A stretch of 13,927 nucleotides of DNA from Balneolales bacterium (lineage in GTDB: Bacteria > Bacteroidota > Rhodothermia > Balneolales > Natronogracilivirgulaceae), in contig SLQC01000181.1 of the NCBI GenBank assembly GCA_007131625.1, forward strand, positions 1-13,927, read 5' to 3'. Below are positions 1 through 7,396 of the stretch, piece by piece. A model generated the notes under the pieces. That model searched no databases. It saw nothing but the letters and a program-made list of their open reading frames with translations, and was not told where the DNA came from. Within the stretch, counting starts at the first letter, position 1; each line of letters opens with the position of its first letter. The translations under genes were made by a program, and so were the position numbers.

Positions 1-322
1 AAGGAAGAAGGCCGATGCGGCAAAGGCGAAGAAATCCGGAGAATCGGGTGATACAACATCCGGAGAAGGCGGTGAAGCGAAATCGGCAAAAACCGGTGGT
101 TTTGAAAAAGGTAATGGCGACGAAACAGCCAGACTGAAAGCCGGGGAAGAATCCGGAGCAAAATCAGGGGGTGTGGAAGGATCTGAGTCACCGGAATCCG
201 CTTCCGGTGAAAAACCAACTTCCGGTAACTCCGATGCTGAAAAAGAAGCCCGAAAAGCAGAGCGGGAAGCGCGTCGGGCTAAACGCCGGGCGGCCCGTGA
301 AGCAAAGAAAAAAGGAAATTGA
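1..322 (+). CDS. 3' end of a CDS, probably NuoI with a charged low-complexity tail (partial)
   Basis: An open frame starts at base 2 and runs 106 codons without a stop to TGA at 320-322; both other forward frames are interrupted. The visible part has no folded-domain signature. It is rich in Lys, Glu, Ala, Gly and Ser, with recurring Ser-Gly-Glu-like steps over the first 70 or so residues. It ends in a strongly basic Arg/Ala/Lys/Glu stretch (EKEARKAEREARRAKRRAAR) that probably forms a charged helix. The next gene is nuoJ, and in most nuo operons nuoI, the 2x[4Fe-4S] ferredoxin-like subunit, comes directly before it. The call NuoI therefore rests on gene order alone; no CxxCxxC cluster motif lies in the visible part. 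Such a tail is not part of the usual NuoI. It could instead be a separate small protein inserted in the operon. Confidence 0.45.
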   Translation, partial: RKKADAAKAKKSGESGDTTSGEGGEAKSAKTGGFEKGNGDETARLKAGEESGAKSGGVEGSESPESASGEKPTSGNSDAEKEARKAEREARRAKRRAAREAKKKGN

Positions 323-401
323 TGAGTAAAAAAGAATCTCTGTCGTTGCAAGAGGTCAAACATTGAAATCATTTAATTAGTAAAAGGGGTCTGGTGTCAT
401 T

Positions 402-917
402 ATGGATTTGTTTGCTATAGCATTTTATGTATTTGCAATCCTGATTGTTGGTAGTGCTGCGTTGATGGTGTTCTCAAAGAACATTGTCCATTCGGCTTTC
501 GCTCTCATGTTTACACTGGCGGGCGTTGCTGTCTTTTACGCACTGCTCCATGCCGGATTCGTGGCCGTAACCCAGTTGTTGGTCTATGTCGGCGGTATCC
601 TCGTTCTGCTGCTCTTCGGAGTGATGCTCACAACACGGGGAAGCTTTATGGATGTCAAAACACGATCGGTTAATCTGCTTCCCTCAACATTTTTTGTTGC
701 TATCGTCGGTGGACTGCTGATCTTTGTCTTCGTCTCAACTGACTGGATCCTCTTGCCGCTTACCGAAGACCAGGTATCGCTGCCCGGACTCGGCGAGCTG
801 CTCATGACCGATTTCATGCTGCCGTTCCAGGTGGCCGGTGTACTGCTGCTGCTGTCAATCATTGGTGCAGTGCTGATGGCTGTCCGAAAGAAAACACTGA
901 AACCAGGAACACAATAG
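402..917 (+). CDS. nuoJ: NADH-quinone oxidoreductase subunit J
   Basis: NuoJ is a membrane-arm subunit of Complex I at the junction between the quinone/hydrophilic arm and the proton channels; its third helix is linked to coupling. The 171-residue protein has about five hydrophobic segments. It shows the family core in helices 2-3: Gly41, Tyr46, then Gln58-Leu-Leu-Val-Tyr62-Val-Gly-Gly and a hydrophobic run ending in LFGVML. The length fits the family (roughly 165-185). The ATG is preceded by AAAAGGGG at 382-389, about 12 bases upstream, a usable but distant ribosome site. It follows the presumed nuoI by 79 bases and precedes nuoK by 174 bases that hold a repeat array. Confidence 0.95.
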   Translation: MDLFAIAFYVFAILIVGSAALMVFSKNIVHSAFALMFTLAGVAVFYALLHAGFVAVTQLLVYVGGILVLLLFGVMLTTRGSFMDVKTRSVNLLPSTFFVAIVGGLLIFVFVSTDWILLPLTEDQVSLPGLGELLMTDFMLPFQVAGVLLLLSIIGAVLMAVRKKTLKPGTQ

Positions 918-923
918 GCAAGC

Positions 924-1012
924 TGGAAATGCAATGTCACTGAAAATGCAATGTCACGCTGAAAATGCAATGTCACTGAAAATGCAATATCGATCTGTGA
1001 ATGCAACATCAC
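924..1012 (+). repeat. Five-copy 17-bp tandem repeat, consensus TGAAAATGCAATGTCAC
   Basis: Copies lie at 924-940 (one mismatch), 941-957 and 960-976 (identical), 977-993 (diverged in the last five bases) and 996-1012 (TGTGAATGCAACATCAC). Copy starts are spaced 17, 19, 17 and 19 bases, because GC (958-959) and TC (994-995) separate every second pair. The array therefore has a higher-order period of 36 bases. The unit is not palindromic. Increasing divergence toward the nuoK side suggests an older end there. Confidence 0.85.
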
Positions 1013-1028
1013 AACCTCACAACATCAC
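1005..1028 (+). repeat. Three tandem 8-bp units AACATCAC / AACCTCAC / AACATCAC
   Basis: The 8-bp unit occurs at 1005-1012, 1013-1020 and 1021-1028, the middle copy with one change (A to C). The first unit is also the end of the last 17-bp copy, so this appears to be a slippage-derived extension of the larger array. Confidence 0.75.
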
Positions 1029-1091
1029 ATAAAAGCGGCATTCCGCATCACAAAGTTTTTAATAACAAATCACTAATAACCAAAACGGAAT

Positions 1092-1421
1092 ATGGTCTTT
1101 CCTGAATGGCTGGCAGAACCCGGTCTCAACCACTTTTTGGTGGTAAGCGCCATTTTGTTCTCACTGGGACTGCTCGCCGTAATATCCCGGAGAAATATTA
1201 TTATGGTCCTGATGGGGATCGAGCTGATCCTCAACTCTGCCAATCTTAATTTTGTCGCATTCAGCCGGTATGGCGCACTGTCCCTCGAGGGTCACATGAT
1301 CGCGCTTTTCGTTATTATCATCGCTGCGGCCGAAGCCGCCATCGCTCTCGCCATCGCATTGAATATATACAACAGGTTCGGATCGGTGGATGTCGAGCAA
1401 ATCAGCGAATTAAAGGAGTAA
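1092..1421 (+). CDS. nuoK: NADH-quinone oxidoreductase subunit K
   Basis: NuoK is the small three-helix membrane subunit of Complex I (MrpC/MnhC-like) that carries part of the proton path between NuoJ and NuoN. The protein has 109 residues against about 100 usually; the extra length is a polar C-terminal tail after NIYNR. Both essential membrane glutamates are present: Glu44 in GIELILNSANLNF and Glu81 in AAAEAAIALA, matching the E. coli Glu36/Glu72 pair. The ATG at 1092 gives a normal NuoK N-terminus; its ribosome site is poor. The stop is 6 bases before nuoL, and its last codons contain the nuoL ribosome site. Confidence 0.97.
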   Translation: MVFPEWLAEPGLNHFLVVSAILFSLGLLAVISRRNIIMVLMGIELILNSANLNFVAFSRYGALSLEGHMIALFVIIIAAAEAAIALAIALNIYNRFGSVDVEQISELKE

Positions 1422-1427
1422 GGAACT

Positions 1428-3494
1428 ATGGGTATGGATTCATTGATATTGTTTTCACTTTTTGCGCTCTTCCTTCCGCTGGCGGGATTCGTCGTGCTGA
1501 TCTTCTTCGGAAATCGTCTGCCGCGTGAGGGTGACTGGGTCGCAACCGGTGCGGTTGCCGTCTCATTTGTGCTGTCTCTGATCATTATGTTCTCGAAACT
1601 TGCGACTCCGGACAGTGTGACTGCAACCTGGGCCTGGGTACAGATGGGTAATGTTCCGGTACTCGGAGGACTCACTATCGAGCTTGGTATTCTGATCGAC
1701 AACCTCAGCTCCATCATGCTGGTTGTGGTGACGCTTATCAGCTTGTTGGTACACGTCTATTCGATGGGTTATATGCAGGGAGATAGCCGATACGGACGTT
1801 ATTTCGCCTATCTTGGATTTTTCACATTTTCGATGCTCGGAATCGTGATCACTCACAACCTGCTGATGATGTACATGTTCTGGGAGTTGGTAGGTCTAAG
1901 CTCGTATCTGCTTATCGGTCACTATTATGAGAAAAAATCAGCCTCCAATGCTGCTATTAAGGCTTTTGTGGTCAACCGTATTGGCGATGCCGGGATGTTC
2001 ATCGGGATCATGATCCTTTTTGTACACTTCGCGACATTCTCGTTTGATGCGATCTTCGGGGCTGTAGCTGCCGGTGATCTGCCGTTCGCCAGTCAGGCAT
2101 GGCTTACCGCCGCCGGTGTGCTGATATTCTGCGGGGCGATCGGTAAATCGGCGCAATTCCCGCTGCACGTCTGGTTGCCGGATGCGATGGAAGGCCCGAC
2201 ACCGGTCAGCGCCCTTATTCATGCCGCCACAATGGTTGCTGCCGGGGTGTTCCTGGTAGCCCGGATGTTTCCGATTCTTACGGCCGATGCACTCCTGGTT
2301 ATTGCCTACATCGGGGCCGCCACCGCGCTGCTCGCCGCCACCGTCGCCATCACCCAGTATGATATAAAAAAAGTACTGGCCTGGTCGACGATCAGTCAAC
2401 TCGGCTATATGATCCTGGCCCTTGGGGTCGGTGCATACGCAGCCGGATTTATGCACCTGGTCACACATGCTGCATTTAAAGCCGGCCTTTTCCTCGGGTC
2501 CGGCGCGGTCATCTATGCCATGCACGCGGCACTGCACAAGCAGCACGACCATCAGACGGATGCGCAGGACATCCGCAACATGGGTGGTCTGCGCGGGAAG
2601 ATGCCGGTAACTTACTGGACCTTCCTCATTTTTACACTAGCTATATCGGGAATCCCACTGACCTCAGGCTTCCTCAGCAAAGACGAAATTTTGGCCGGTA
2701 CGCTTGCATTCAGTACACTGAACGGACACTTTTTGCTTCCGCTTACTGCCTTTTTGGTTGCCGGAATGACCGCCTTCTATATGTTTCGGCTGGTTATTCT
2801 AACCTTTCACGGCAAACCTTCCGACAAAGATCGTCTTTCGATAATTCGCGAAGCACCCGGAGTGATGACTGTTCCGCTGATTGTACTTGCGACGCTGTCG
2901 CTCTTCTTTTTCTACAGTTTCAATCCACTTGGAGCATCGTCAGGATGGCTCTACCAGGCACTCGAGCGTCCGGCAAGTGTGGTTCCCGAGGCGATCGGGC
3001 CGATAGCCGCATCGGTGTTGTACCAGGCCGTCAGCAGTGTACATACGTTGGTAATGATTTTGTCGATTGTGATCGCGGTTTCCGGACTTGCGTTTGCCTG
3101 GCTGGTGTATGAGAAACGATCGATCAGCGCGGACAAAATGGCTGCTGCAATGGGCCCGCTTTACCGCGGCTCCTACAATAAATGGTACTTCGACGAGATG
3201 TATCAGGCCGTCATTGTAAATGGAACACTGGCGCTTACACACATTTCAAACTGGTTCGACAACCGCATTATCGACGGTATCGTAAACGGCGCGGCAACGG
3301 TCACTCAGGGTATCTCCAAAATCAGCGGCTGGATTGATTATATGTTTATAGATGGCCTGGTCAATTTTCTGGCCAATTTCACAGGAGCCATCGGGATGCG
3401 TTTGCGTAAAATCCAGACCGGGAAAGTGCAAAACTATCTGGTCTTTGCAGTCTTTGGATTCCTGGTCATCGTATTCTTTTTCATGGCCATTTAA
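1428..3494 (+). CDS. nuoL: NADH-quinone oxidoreductase subunit L
   Basis: NuoL is the distal antiporter-like proton-channel subunit of Complex I. At 688 residues it is slightly longer than the typical 610-660. Visible features are Glu153 in MFWELVGLSSY (TM5), Lys240 in GAIGKSAQFPLHVWLPDAM (TM7), His265 in SALIHAATM, His347 and Lys351 in THAAFKAGLF, and Lys418 in SGFLSKDE. The C-terminal third (about 570-688) carries the amphipathic stretch and last helix expected for the lateral helix HL that clamps NuoM and NuoN. AAAGGAG at 1412-1418 sits 9 bases before the ATG, the best ribosome site in the operon and inside the end of nuoK, so translation is probably coupled. Confidence 0.97.
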   Translation: MGMDSLILFSLFALFLPLAGFVVLIFFGNRLPREGDWVATGAVAVSFVLSLIIMFSKLATPDSVTATWAWVQMGNVPVLGGLTIELGILIDNLSSIMLVVVTLISLLVHVYSMGYMQGDSRYGRYFAYLGFFTFSMLGIVITHNLLMMYMFWELVGLSSYLLIGHYYEKKSASNAAIKAFVVNRIGDAGMFIGIMILFVHFATFSFDAIFGAVAAGDLPFASQAWLTAAGVLIFCGAIGKSAQFPLHVWLPDAMEGPTPVSALIHAATMVAAGVFLVARMFPILTADALLVIAYIGAATALLAATVAITQYDIKKVLAWSTISQLGYMILALGVGAYAAGFMHLVTHAAFKAGLFLGSGAVIYAMHAALHKQHDHQTDAQDIRNMGGLRGKMPVTYWTFLIFTLAISGIPLTSGFLSKDEILAGTLAFSTLNGHFLLPLTAFLVAGMTAFYMFRLVILTFHGKPSDKDRLSIIREAPGVMTVPLIVLATLSLFFFYSFNPLGASSGWLYQALERPASVVPEAIGPIAASVLYQAVSSVHTLVMILSIVIAVSGLAFAWLVYEKRSISADKMAAAMGPLYRGSYNKWYFDEMYQAVIVNGTLALTHISNWFDNRIIDGIVNGAATVTQGISKISGWIDYMFIDGLVNFLANFTGAIGMRLRKIQTGKVQNYLVFAVFGFLVIVFFFMAI

Positions 3495-3652
3495 AAATGG
3501 GCAACAAGTAACTGACTTTTTTTAAAAAATTTTTAAACAAAAACAATGAAAAATGAGTCCGGGCAGCAACGCATATCCGGATAAAGCTTTCAAACTCAGA
3601 ACAATTTTCAAAAATATTCCGGTAGTACAACCATAAATGGATAGATAAAGGT
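3495..3652 (+). other. nuoL-nuoM intergenic region with a phased A/T tract
   Basis: This 158-base gap starts with T7-A6-T5-A3 at 3517-3537. A weak inverted repeat TCCGG...CCGGA with a 14-base loop follows at about 3558-3581, then the palindrome AAAGCTTT. No stem precedes the T7 run, so it is not a normal intrinsic terminator. A 12-codon open frame at 3546 has no ribosome site and is not called. Confidence 0.5.
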
Positions 3653-5236
3653 ATGGAATTTCAAATATTTGGCATCGGTATTCTAACGTGGATCGTATTT
3701 CTTCCCATTGTGGGGATGCTCATCGTGTTATTGCTTCCCAATGAGCAAAAAAATGCTATCCGCTGGACCGCAGCAACCGTAACCGGACTCCAGCTTGTGC
3801 TGGCCGTGGTCGTTACCATGATATTCGATAGGACGGCGCTCGGCATCAATGACTCGAACAGTTTCCAGTTTGTCGAACAGTTCCGCTGGATCGTGGTTGA
3901 GGCAGTGCCCTGGGTCGGCAAAATTGAAATCATGTATTTTATGGGGATTGACGGACTTAGCGTACTGATGGTTCTGCTGACCGCTCTGATCAGCGTGATC
4001 GGGGTGATTTCCTCCTGGAATATCGAAAAGATGGTCAAGGGGTATTTCGCGCTCTATCTGCTTTTGGTCACCGGTATGATGGGAGTGTTCGTAGCGCTCG
4101 ACTTTTTCCTGTTCTTCATCTTCTGGGAGGTGATGCTCCTGCCGATGTACTTCCTGATCGGCATTTGGGGTGGAGCCCGGCGTGAATACGCGGCAATCAA
4201 ATTCTTTATCTACACCTTTGTAGGCGGTGTTTTAATGCTACTCGTGATGCTCGCACTATACTTCAGTGTGGCTTACACCAATGAGGCCGGTGAACAGATT
4301 CATACATTCAACCTGCTGCACATGATGAATGCGGCCAACTATGTTGAAGGATCGATTCTATACGGACTCGACACCACCTGGCGCTATGTGGCATGGCTCG
4401 CGCTCTTCATCAGTTTCGCAATCAAGGTTCCGCTCTTCCCGTTCCATACCTGGCTGCCCGATGCCCATGTGGAAGCGCCGACACCAATCAGTGTGATCCT
4501 GGCCGGTGTACTGTTGAAGCTCGGTACATACGGGATGCTCCGGGTATTGTTTCCTATCCTTCCTGATGCCACCATTTTCTTTATGTATCTGATGGCGTCG
4601 CTCGGAATGATCAGTATAATTTATGGGGCACTTTGCGCAATGGCCCAGCAGGATTTCAAAAAACTGATCGCCTACTCATCGATATCTCATATGGGGATCG
4701 TGATGCTCGGGATGGCTGCTCTCAATACACAGGGAACAGTCGGCGCCGTGCTGCAGATGTTCAACCACGGAACCATCACTGCAATGCTCTTTTTGATCGT
4801 AGGTGTGCTCTACGACCGGACCAGCAAACGTGGGGTATATGATTTTGGTGGCATAGCCAACCAAATGCCGAAATATACAGGAATTGCGATGGTGGCGATG
4901 TTCGCGGCGCTTGGCCTGCCCGGACTCAGCGGATTTGTCAGCGAGCTGTTTTCGTTCCTCGGGGCGTTTGACTCCTTCCGATGGATCACCATTATTTCAG
5001 TGACCGGGATCGTTCTGACTGCAGCGTATATTCTCTGGACCGTGCAGCGGGTGTTTCTCGGTTCACTGTCCGATGTGCACAAGACACTGCCCGATCTCAC
5101 CGGCCGCGAATTGCTGATGTTCATCCCGCTGGCGATCATTGTGATTTTTCTGGGCGTCTATCCCGCTCCGGCGATCGAGTTGATGAACGCATCACTCAGT
5201 CACCTGGTCGATTTTGTGAACGGGGGAATGCCGTAA
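3653..5236 (+). CDS. nuoM: NADH-quinone oxidoreductase subunit M
   Basis: NuoM is the middle antiporter-like proton-channel subunit of Complex I. Its 527 residues fit the family (about 490-530). The channel residues are all present: Glu159 in FIFWEVMLLPMYFLIG, Lys258 in FAIKVPLFPFHTWLPDAH, Lys289 in GVLLKLGTYGMLR, His372 in FNHGTITAMLF and Glu431 in LSGFVSELFSF. The chosen ATG has AAAGG only one base upstream, too close for a good Shine-Dalgarno site, yet the N-terminal helix (about 8-29) requires a start at or near here. The last base of its TAA stop is the A of an ATG opening a 6-codon frame that ends in a T8 run, probably of no meaning. nuoN follows after 59 bases. Confidence 0.97.
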   Translation: MEFQIFGIGILTWIVFLPIVGMLIVLLLPNEQKNAIRWTAATVTGLQLVLAVVVTMIFDRTALGINDSNSFQFVEQFRWIVVEAVPWVGKIEIMYFMGIDGLSVLMVLLTALISVIGVISSWNIEKMVKGYFALYLLLVTGMMGVFVALDFFLFFIFWEVMLLPMYFLIGIWGGARREYAAIKFFIYTFVGGVLMLLVMLALYFSVAYTNEAGEQIHTFNLLHMMNAANYVEGSILYGLDTTWRYVAWLALFISFAIKVPLFPFHTWLPDAHVEAPTPISVILAGVLLKLGTYGMLRVLFPILPDATIFFMYLMASLGMISIIYGALCAMAQQDFKKLIAYSSISHMGIVMLGMAALNTQGTVGAVLQMFNHGTITAMLFLIVGVLYDRTSKRGVYDFGGIANQMPKYTGIAMVAMFAALGLPGLSGFVSELFSFLGAFDSFRWITIISVTGIVLTAAYILWTVQRVFLGSLSDVHKTLPDLTGRELLMFIPLAIIVIFLGVYPAPAIELMNASLSHLVDFVNGGMP

Positions 5237-5295
5237 TGAAGCAACATTTTTTTTAAGATTTTGAATCCGAAGTTATTCGATAATCAGACAATCGT

Positions 5296-6786
5296 ATGGC
5301 AGAACATATTGTAGAAAGTATTTACCGATTTCTTCCGGAGATCGCCCTGACAGTTACACTGGTCGCGGCAATCGTCGCGGATTTGATCCTGAAGGAGCGC
5401 AACCGGAACGTGGCGTGGGTTGTTTTGGGAGGACTCGCTGTGACAGCAGTGCTTGTACTGCGTCAGATAGGCTGGTCTGAATCCATATTCAGTGATATGA
5501 TAGCCGTCGATCCATTCGCCGTGTTCTTCAAGGTGGTGCTTCTGGTCGCCGGCCTGTTTATCGTGCTCTTTTCGATGAAAAGTCGTGAACTGGAGCATAA
5601 CGCGACACGCATTGGGGAGTACTATATGCTCCTTACCGGTGTGATTTTCGGGATGTTCCTGATGGTCGGTGCGACCAATCTGCTGTTGATGTATCTGGCC
5701 TTCGAGCTGACCAGTATCAGTTCGTATGTACTGGCCGGCTTCACCAAATCGCTGCGAAAATCGGCCGAAGCATCAATGAAATACATAATATTTGGTGCGA
5801 TATCGTCGGGGTTTCTGATCTACGGAATTTCGCTGTTGGTTGGGATCACCGGAGCGACTGACATCTATGGAGTGCGGGATGCACTTCAGGGTGGAGTGGA
5901 ACAGCAGATGGCGCTCCACATAGCTACGATTATGATCATCGTCGGGTTCAGTTACAAAATTACGGTTGTGCCGTTCCATTTCTGGGCACCCGATGTGTAT
6001 CACGGGGCACCGGTGACGATTACGACTTTTTTGGCGACTGCATCAAAAATAGCCGGCTTCGCGATGATGATCCGGTTTTTCAAAATATCGTATGTTGAAT
6101 CGGGTTCGGTGGTCGCATCCGGTTCGTGGGAGCTTGTCGAGGGGGTTCAATGGAATGTAATCCTTGCAATTTTGGCGGCGCTGACCATAATGGCGGCTAA
6201 CCTGATGGCGCTTTGGCAGGAGAATATAAAACGGTTGCTGGCATTTTCAAGCATCGCGCATGCAGGGTTCATTTTGATGGGGCTCGTTCTGCTGAGCGAC
6301 GAGGGTATCAGTGCGATGATGATATACATGGCGATCTATTTATTCATGAATATGGGCGCTTTTTACGTGGTGATGCTGGTATCGAACAAACTGGATACCG
6401 AGTGGATCAGCGATTATGAGGGGCTTGGTCATCGCTCGCCGTTTCTGGGTGTGGCCATGGCTATTTTCCTGGTTGCGCTGGCCGGGTTCCCGCCGACGGC
6501 CGGATTTATTGCAAAGGTGTACATTTTCGGTGCAACCATAAATGCGGGATGGATCTGGCTGGTGGCTGTGGCCGGTCTTGCGACCGTTATATCGCTGTAC
6601 TATTATGTGCGGGTGGTGAGAAACATGTTTCTGGTGGATCCGGCCGAATCTGACGGCCCGGTGATTCTGGATAGTGGTTCGATGACGATTCTTGTGTTGC
6701 TGCTGATACCGGTGCTCTTGCTGGGGGTGTATTTTAGTCCGATAGTGGAGTGGGCGAAGCACTCGGTCACGATGTTCGGTATGTAG
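5296..6786 (+). CDS. nuoN: NADH-quinone oxidoreductase subunit N
   Basis: NuoN is the proximal antiporter-like proton-channel subunit of Complex I, next to NuoK. The 496-residue length is normal. Key residues are Glu137 in YLAFELTSISSYVLAG, Lys221 in SYKITVVPFHFWAPDVYHGAP, Lys251 in TASKIAGFAM, Lys312 in NIKRLLAFSSIAHAG and Lys407 in PPTAGFIAKVYIF. About 14 hydrophobic segments are visible. No Shine-Dalgarno sequence precedes the ATG, a pattern common in Bacteroidota-like genomes. As usual, nuoN closes the operon; the next gene lies 217 bases away behind its own candidate promoter. Confidence 0.97.
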   Translation: MAEHIVESIYRFLPEIALTVTLVAAIVADLILKERNRNVAWVVLGGLAVTAVLVLRQIGWSESIFSDMIAVDPFAVFFKVVLLVAGLFIVLFSMKSRELEHNATRIGEYYMLLTGVIFGMFLMVGATNLLLMYLAFELTSISSYVLAGFTKSLRKSAEASMKYIIFGAISSGFLIYGISLLVGITGATDIYGVRDALQGGVEQQMALHIATIMIIVGFSYKITVVPFHFWAPDVYHGAPVTITTFLATASKIAGFAMMIRFFKISYVESGSVVASGSWELVEGVQWNVILAILAALTIMAANLMALWQENIKRLLAFSSIAHAGFILMGLVLLSDEGISAMMIYMAIYLFMNMGAFYVVMLVSNKLDTEWISDYEGLGHRSPFLGVAMAIFLVALAGFPPTAGFIAKVYIFGATINAGWIWLVAVAGLATVISLYYYVRVVRNMFLVDPAESDGPVILDSGSMTILVLLLIPVLLLGVYFSPIVEWAKHSVTMFGM

Positions 6787-6793
6787 CATATCC

Positions 6794-6834
6794 CGGTTTT
6801 CAAACCCAGAACCGTCACAAAAAGGTGAGCCTTT
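6794..6834 (+). terminator. Weak hairpins after nuoN, possible operon end
   Basis: Two small inverted repeats follow the nuoN stop: CGGTT (6794-6798) with AACCG (6810-6814), and AAAGG (6821-6825) TGAG CCTTT (6830-6834). Neither is followed by a T run, so intrinsic termination is not well supported. They are listed because the nuo operon is expected to end here. Confidence 0.2.
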
Positions 6835-6862
6835 CAAATGTGGCCCTGATTTGACATCGCAC

Positions 6863-6892
6863 TTGCTTTTATGGTTAAAAATAGCATATAAT
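6863..6892 (+). promoter_or_regulatory. Candidate sigma-70-like promoter for the HEPN-like gene
   Basis: TTGCTT at 6863-6868 and a perfect TATAAT at 6887-6892 are separated by 18 bases, giving a leader of about 105 bases before the ATG at 7004. A better TTGACA at 6851-6856 is 30 bases from the same -10 box and cannot pair with it. The Bacteroidetes-type TAnnTTTG element is not seen here. Confidence 0.35.
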
Positions 6893-7003
6893 CTTTTCAA
6901 TTACAGTCCGGCAATGCAAAAAATACTGGAAATTGGCCTGAAAAAAAGCTTTATTACTGTAATATATTAAAATCATACCCTTGATTATTGAAAGAGAACT
7001 ACT

Positions 7004-7396
7004 ATGACAGATGTGAAACTTCAACAAATATTGGATCAGGCCGAGATCGATTTTAAAAAAGCTCAGGAAGAGTTATATCGTCCGTCCACAGATGTCGTGG
7101 CATTTTCCGCCTGCTTTTTCTCGCGACGGGCACTCCATAACTATCTCTACTATTTCTACAATAAATTCAATGGCAACGAAGCGGACAAACCTGTACATGA
7201 ATTGACCATAGAAAAGATGGCCCAGCATTGCACCCAGTTCGATGACCGTATCGGCAAAATAGATTTCGAAGGGATGCACTGCCGTGATGAAGACGTCACC
7301 GATGAGGAGGAATTGTTCTACTGCAACGATGTTAATAAGCTCAACAGCTGTAAATCTCTAGCCGAGCAGATGCGCGAGATTGTTTTGAGTTCGTGA
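7004..7396 (+). CDS. Small HEPN-like all-helical protein
   Basis: The protein has 130 residues, no signal peptide and no membrane segment, so it is likely cytoplasmic. Its pattern resembles a HEPN four-helix domain: a first amphipathic helix AEIDFKKAQEELY (13-25), a second helix VVAFSACFFSRRALHNYLYYFY (31-52) in the position of the typical A-x-x-Q-A-x-x-x-L-K-x-Y-L helix, then HELTIEKMAQHC (65-76) like the H-x-L motif. No RX4-6H nuclease motif is visible, so RNase toxin activity is not supported. The second half carries H75-C76, H92-C93, C107 and C116, which could bind metal. AAAGAGAA lies shortly before the ATG. It has no nucleotidyltransferase partner nearby, unlike HEPN-MNT toxin-antitoxin pairs. 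The family call is from pattern recognition only. Confidence 0.5.
   Translation: MTDVKLQQILDQAEIDFKKAQEELYRPSTDVVAFSACFFSRRALHNYLYYFYNKFNGNEADKPVHELTIEKMAQHCTQFDDRIGKIDFEGMHCRDEDVTDEEELFYCNDVNKLNSCKSLAEQMREIVLSS

Larger units (their letters stand above)
918..1091 (+). other. nuoJ-nuoK intergenic region with repeats
   Basis: This 174-base gap separates two genes that usually abut or overlap. It contains five imperfect 17-bp units (924-1012), three tandem 8-bp units (1005-1028), a small GC hairpin GCGG-CATT-CCGC at 1035-1046 with a T5 run at 1056-1060, and an AT-rich leader to nuoK. No convincing Shine-Dalgarno site precedes nuoK; only a GGAA lies close to its ATG. No coding signal is seen. 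The hairpin stem is only 4 bp, too weak to be called a terminator. Confidence 0.7.

Noticed and set aside
322..366. 14-codon frame starting on the TGATG overlap after the presumed nuoI
   Set aside because: It is too short and has no recognisable product; the overlap is easily produced by chance.
584..1012. - strand open frame of 142 codons with internally repeated residues
   Set aside because: It is antisense to nuoJ, and its repeated peptide (IAFSVTLHFQ) is only the translation of the 17-bp DNA repeats.
924..1012. CRISPR array
   Set aside because: The units are contiguous or separated by 2 bases, with no unique spacers, and there are no cas genes.
1938..2552. 204-codon - strand open frame
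   Set aside because: It is antisense to nuoL, with a His/Arg/Gly-rich shadow translation.
6851..6856. Perfect TTGACA as -35 box
   Set aside because: The only good -10 box is 30 bases away, far outside the working range; TTGCTT at 6863 fits better.
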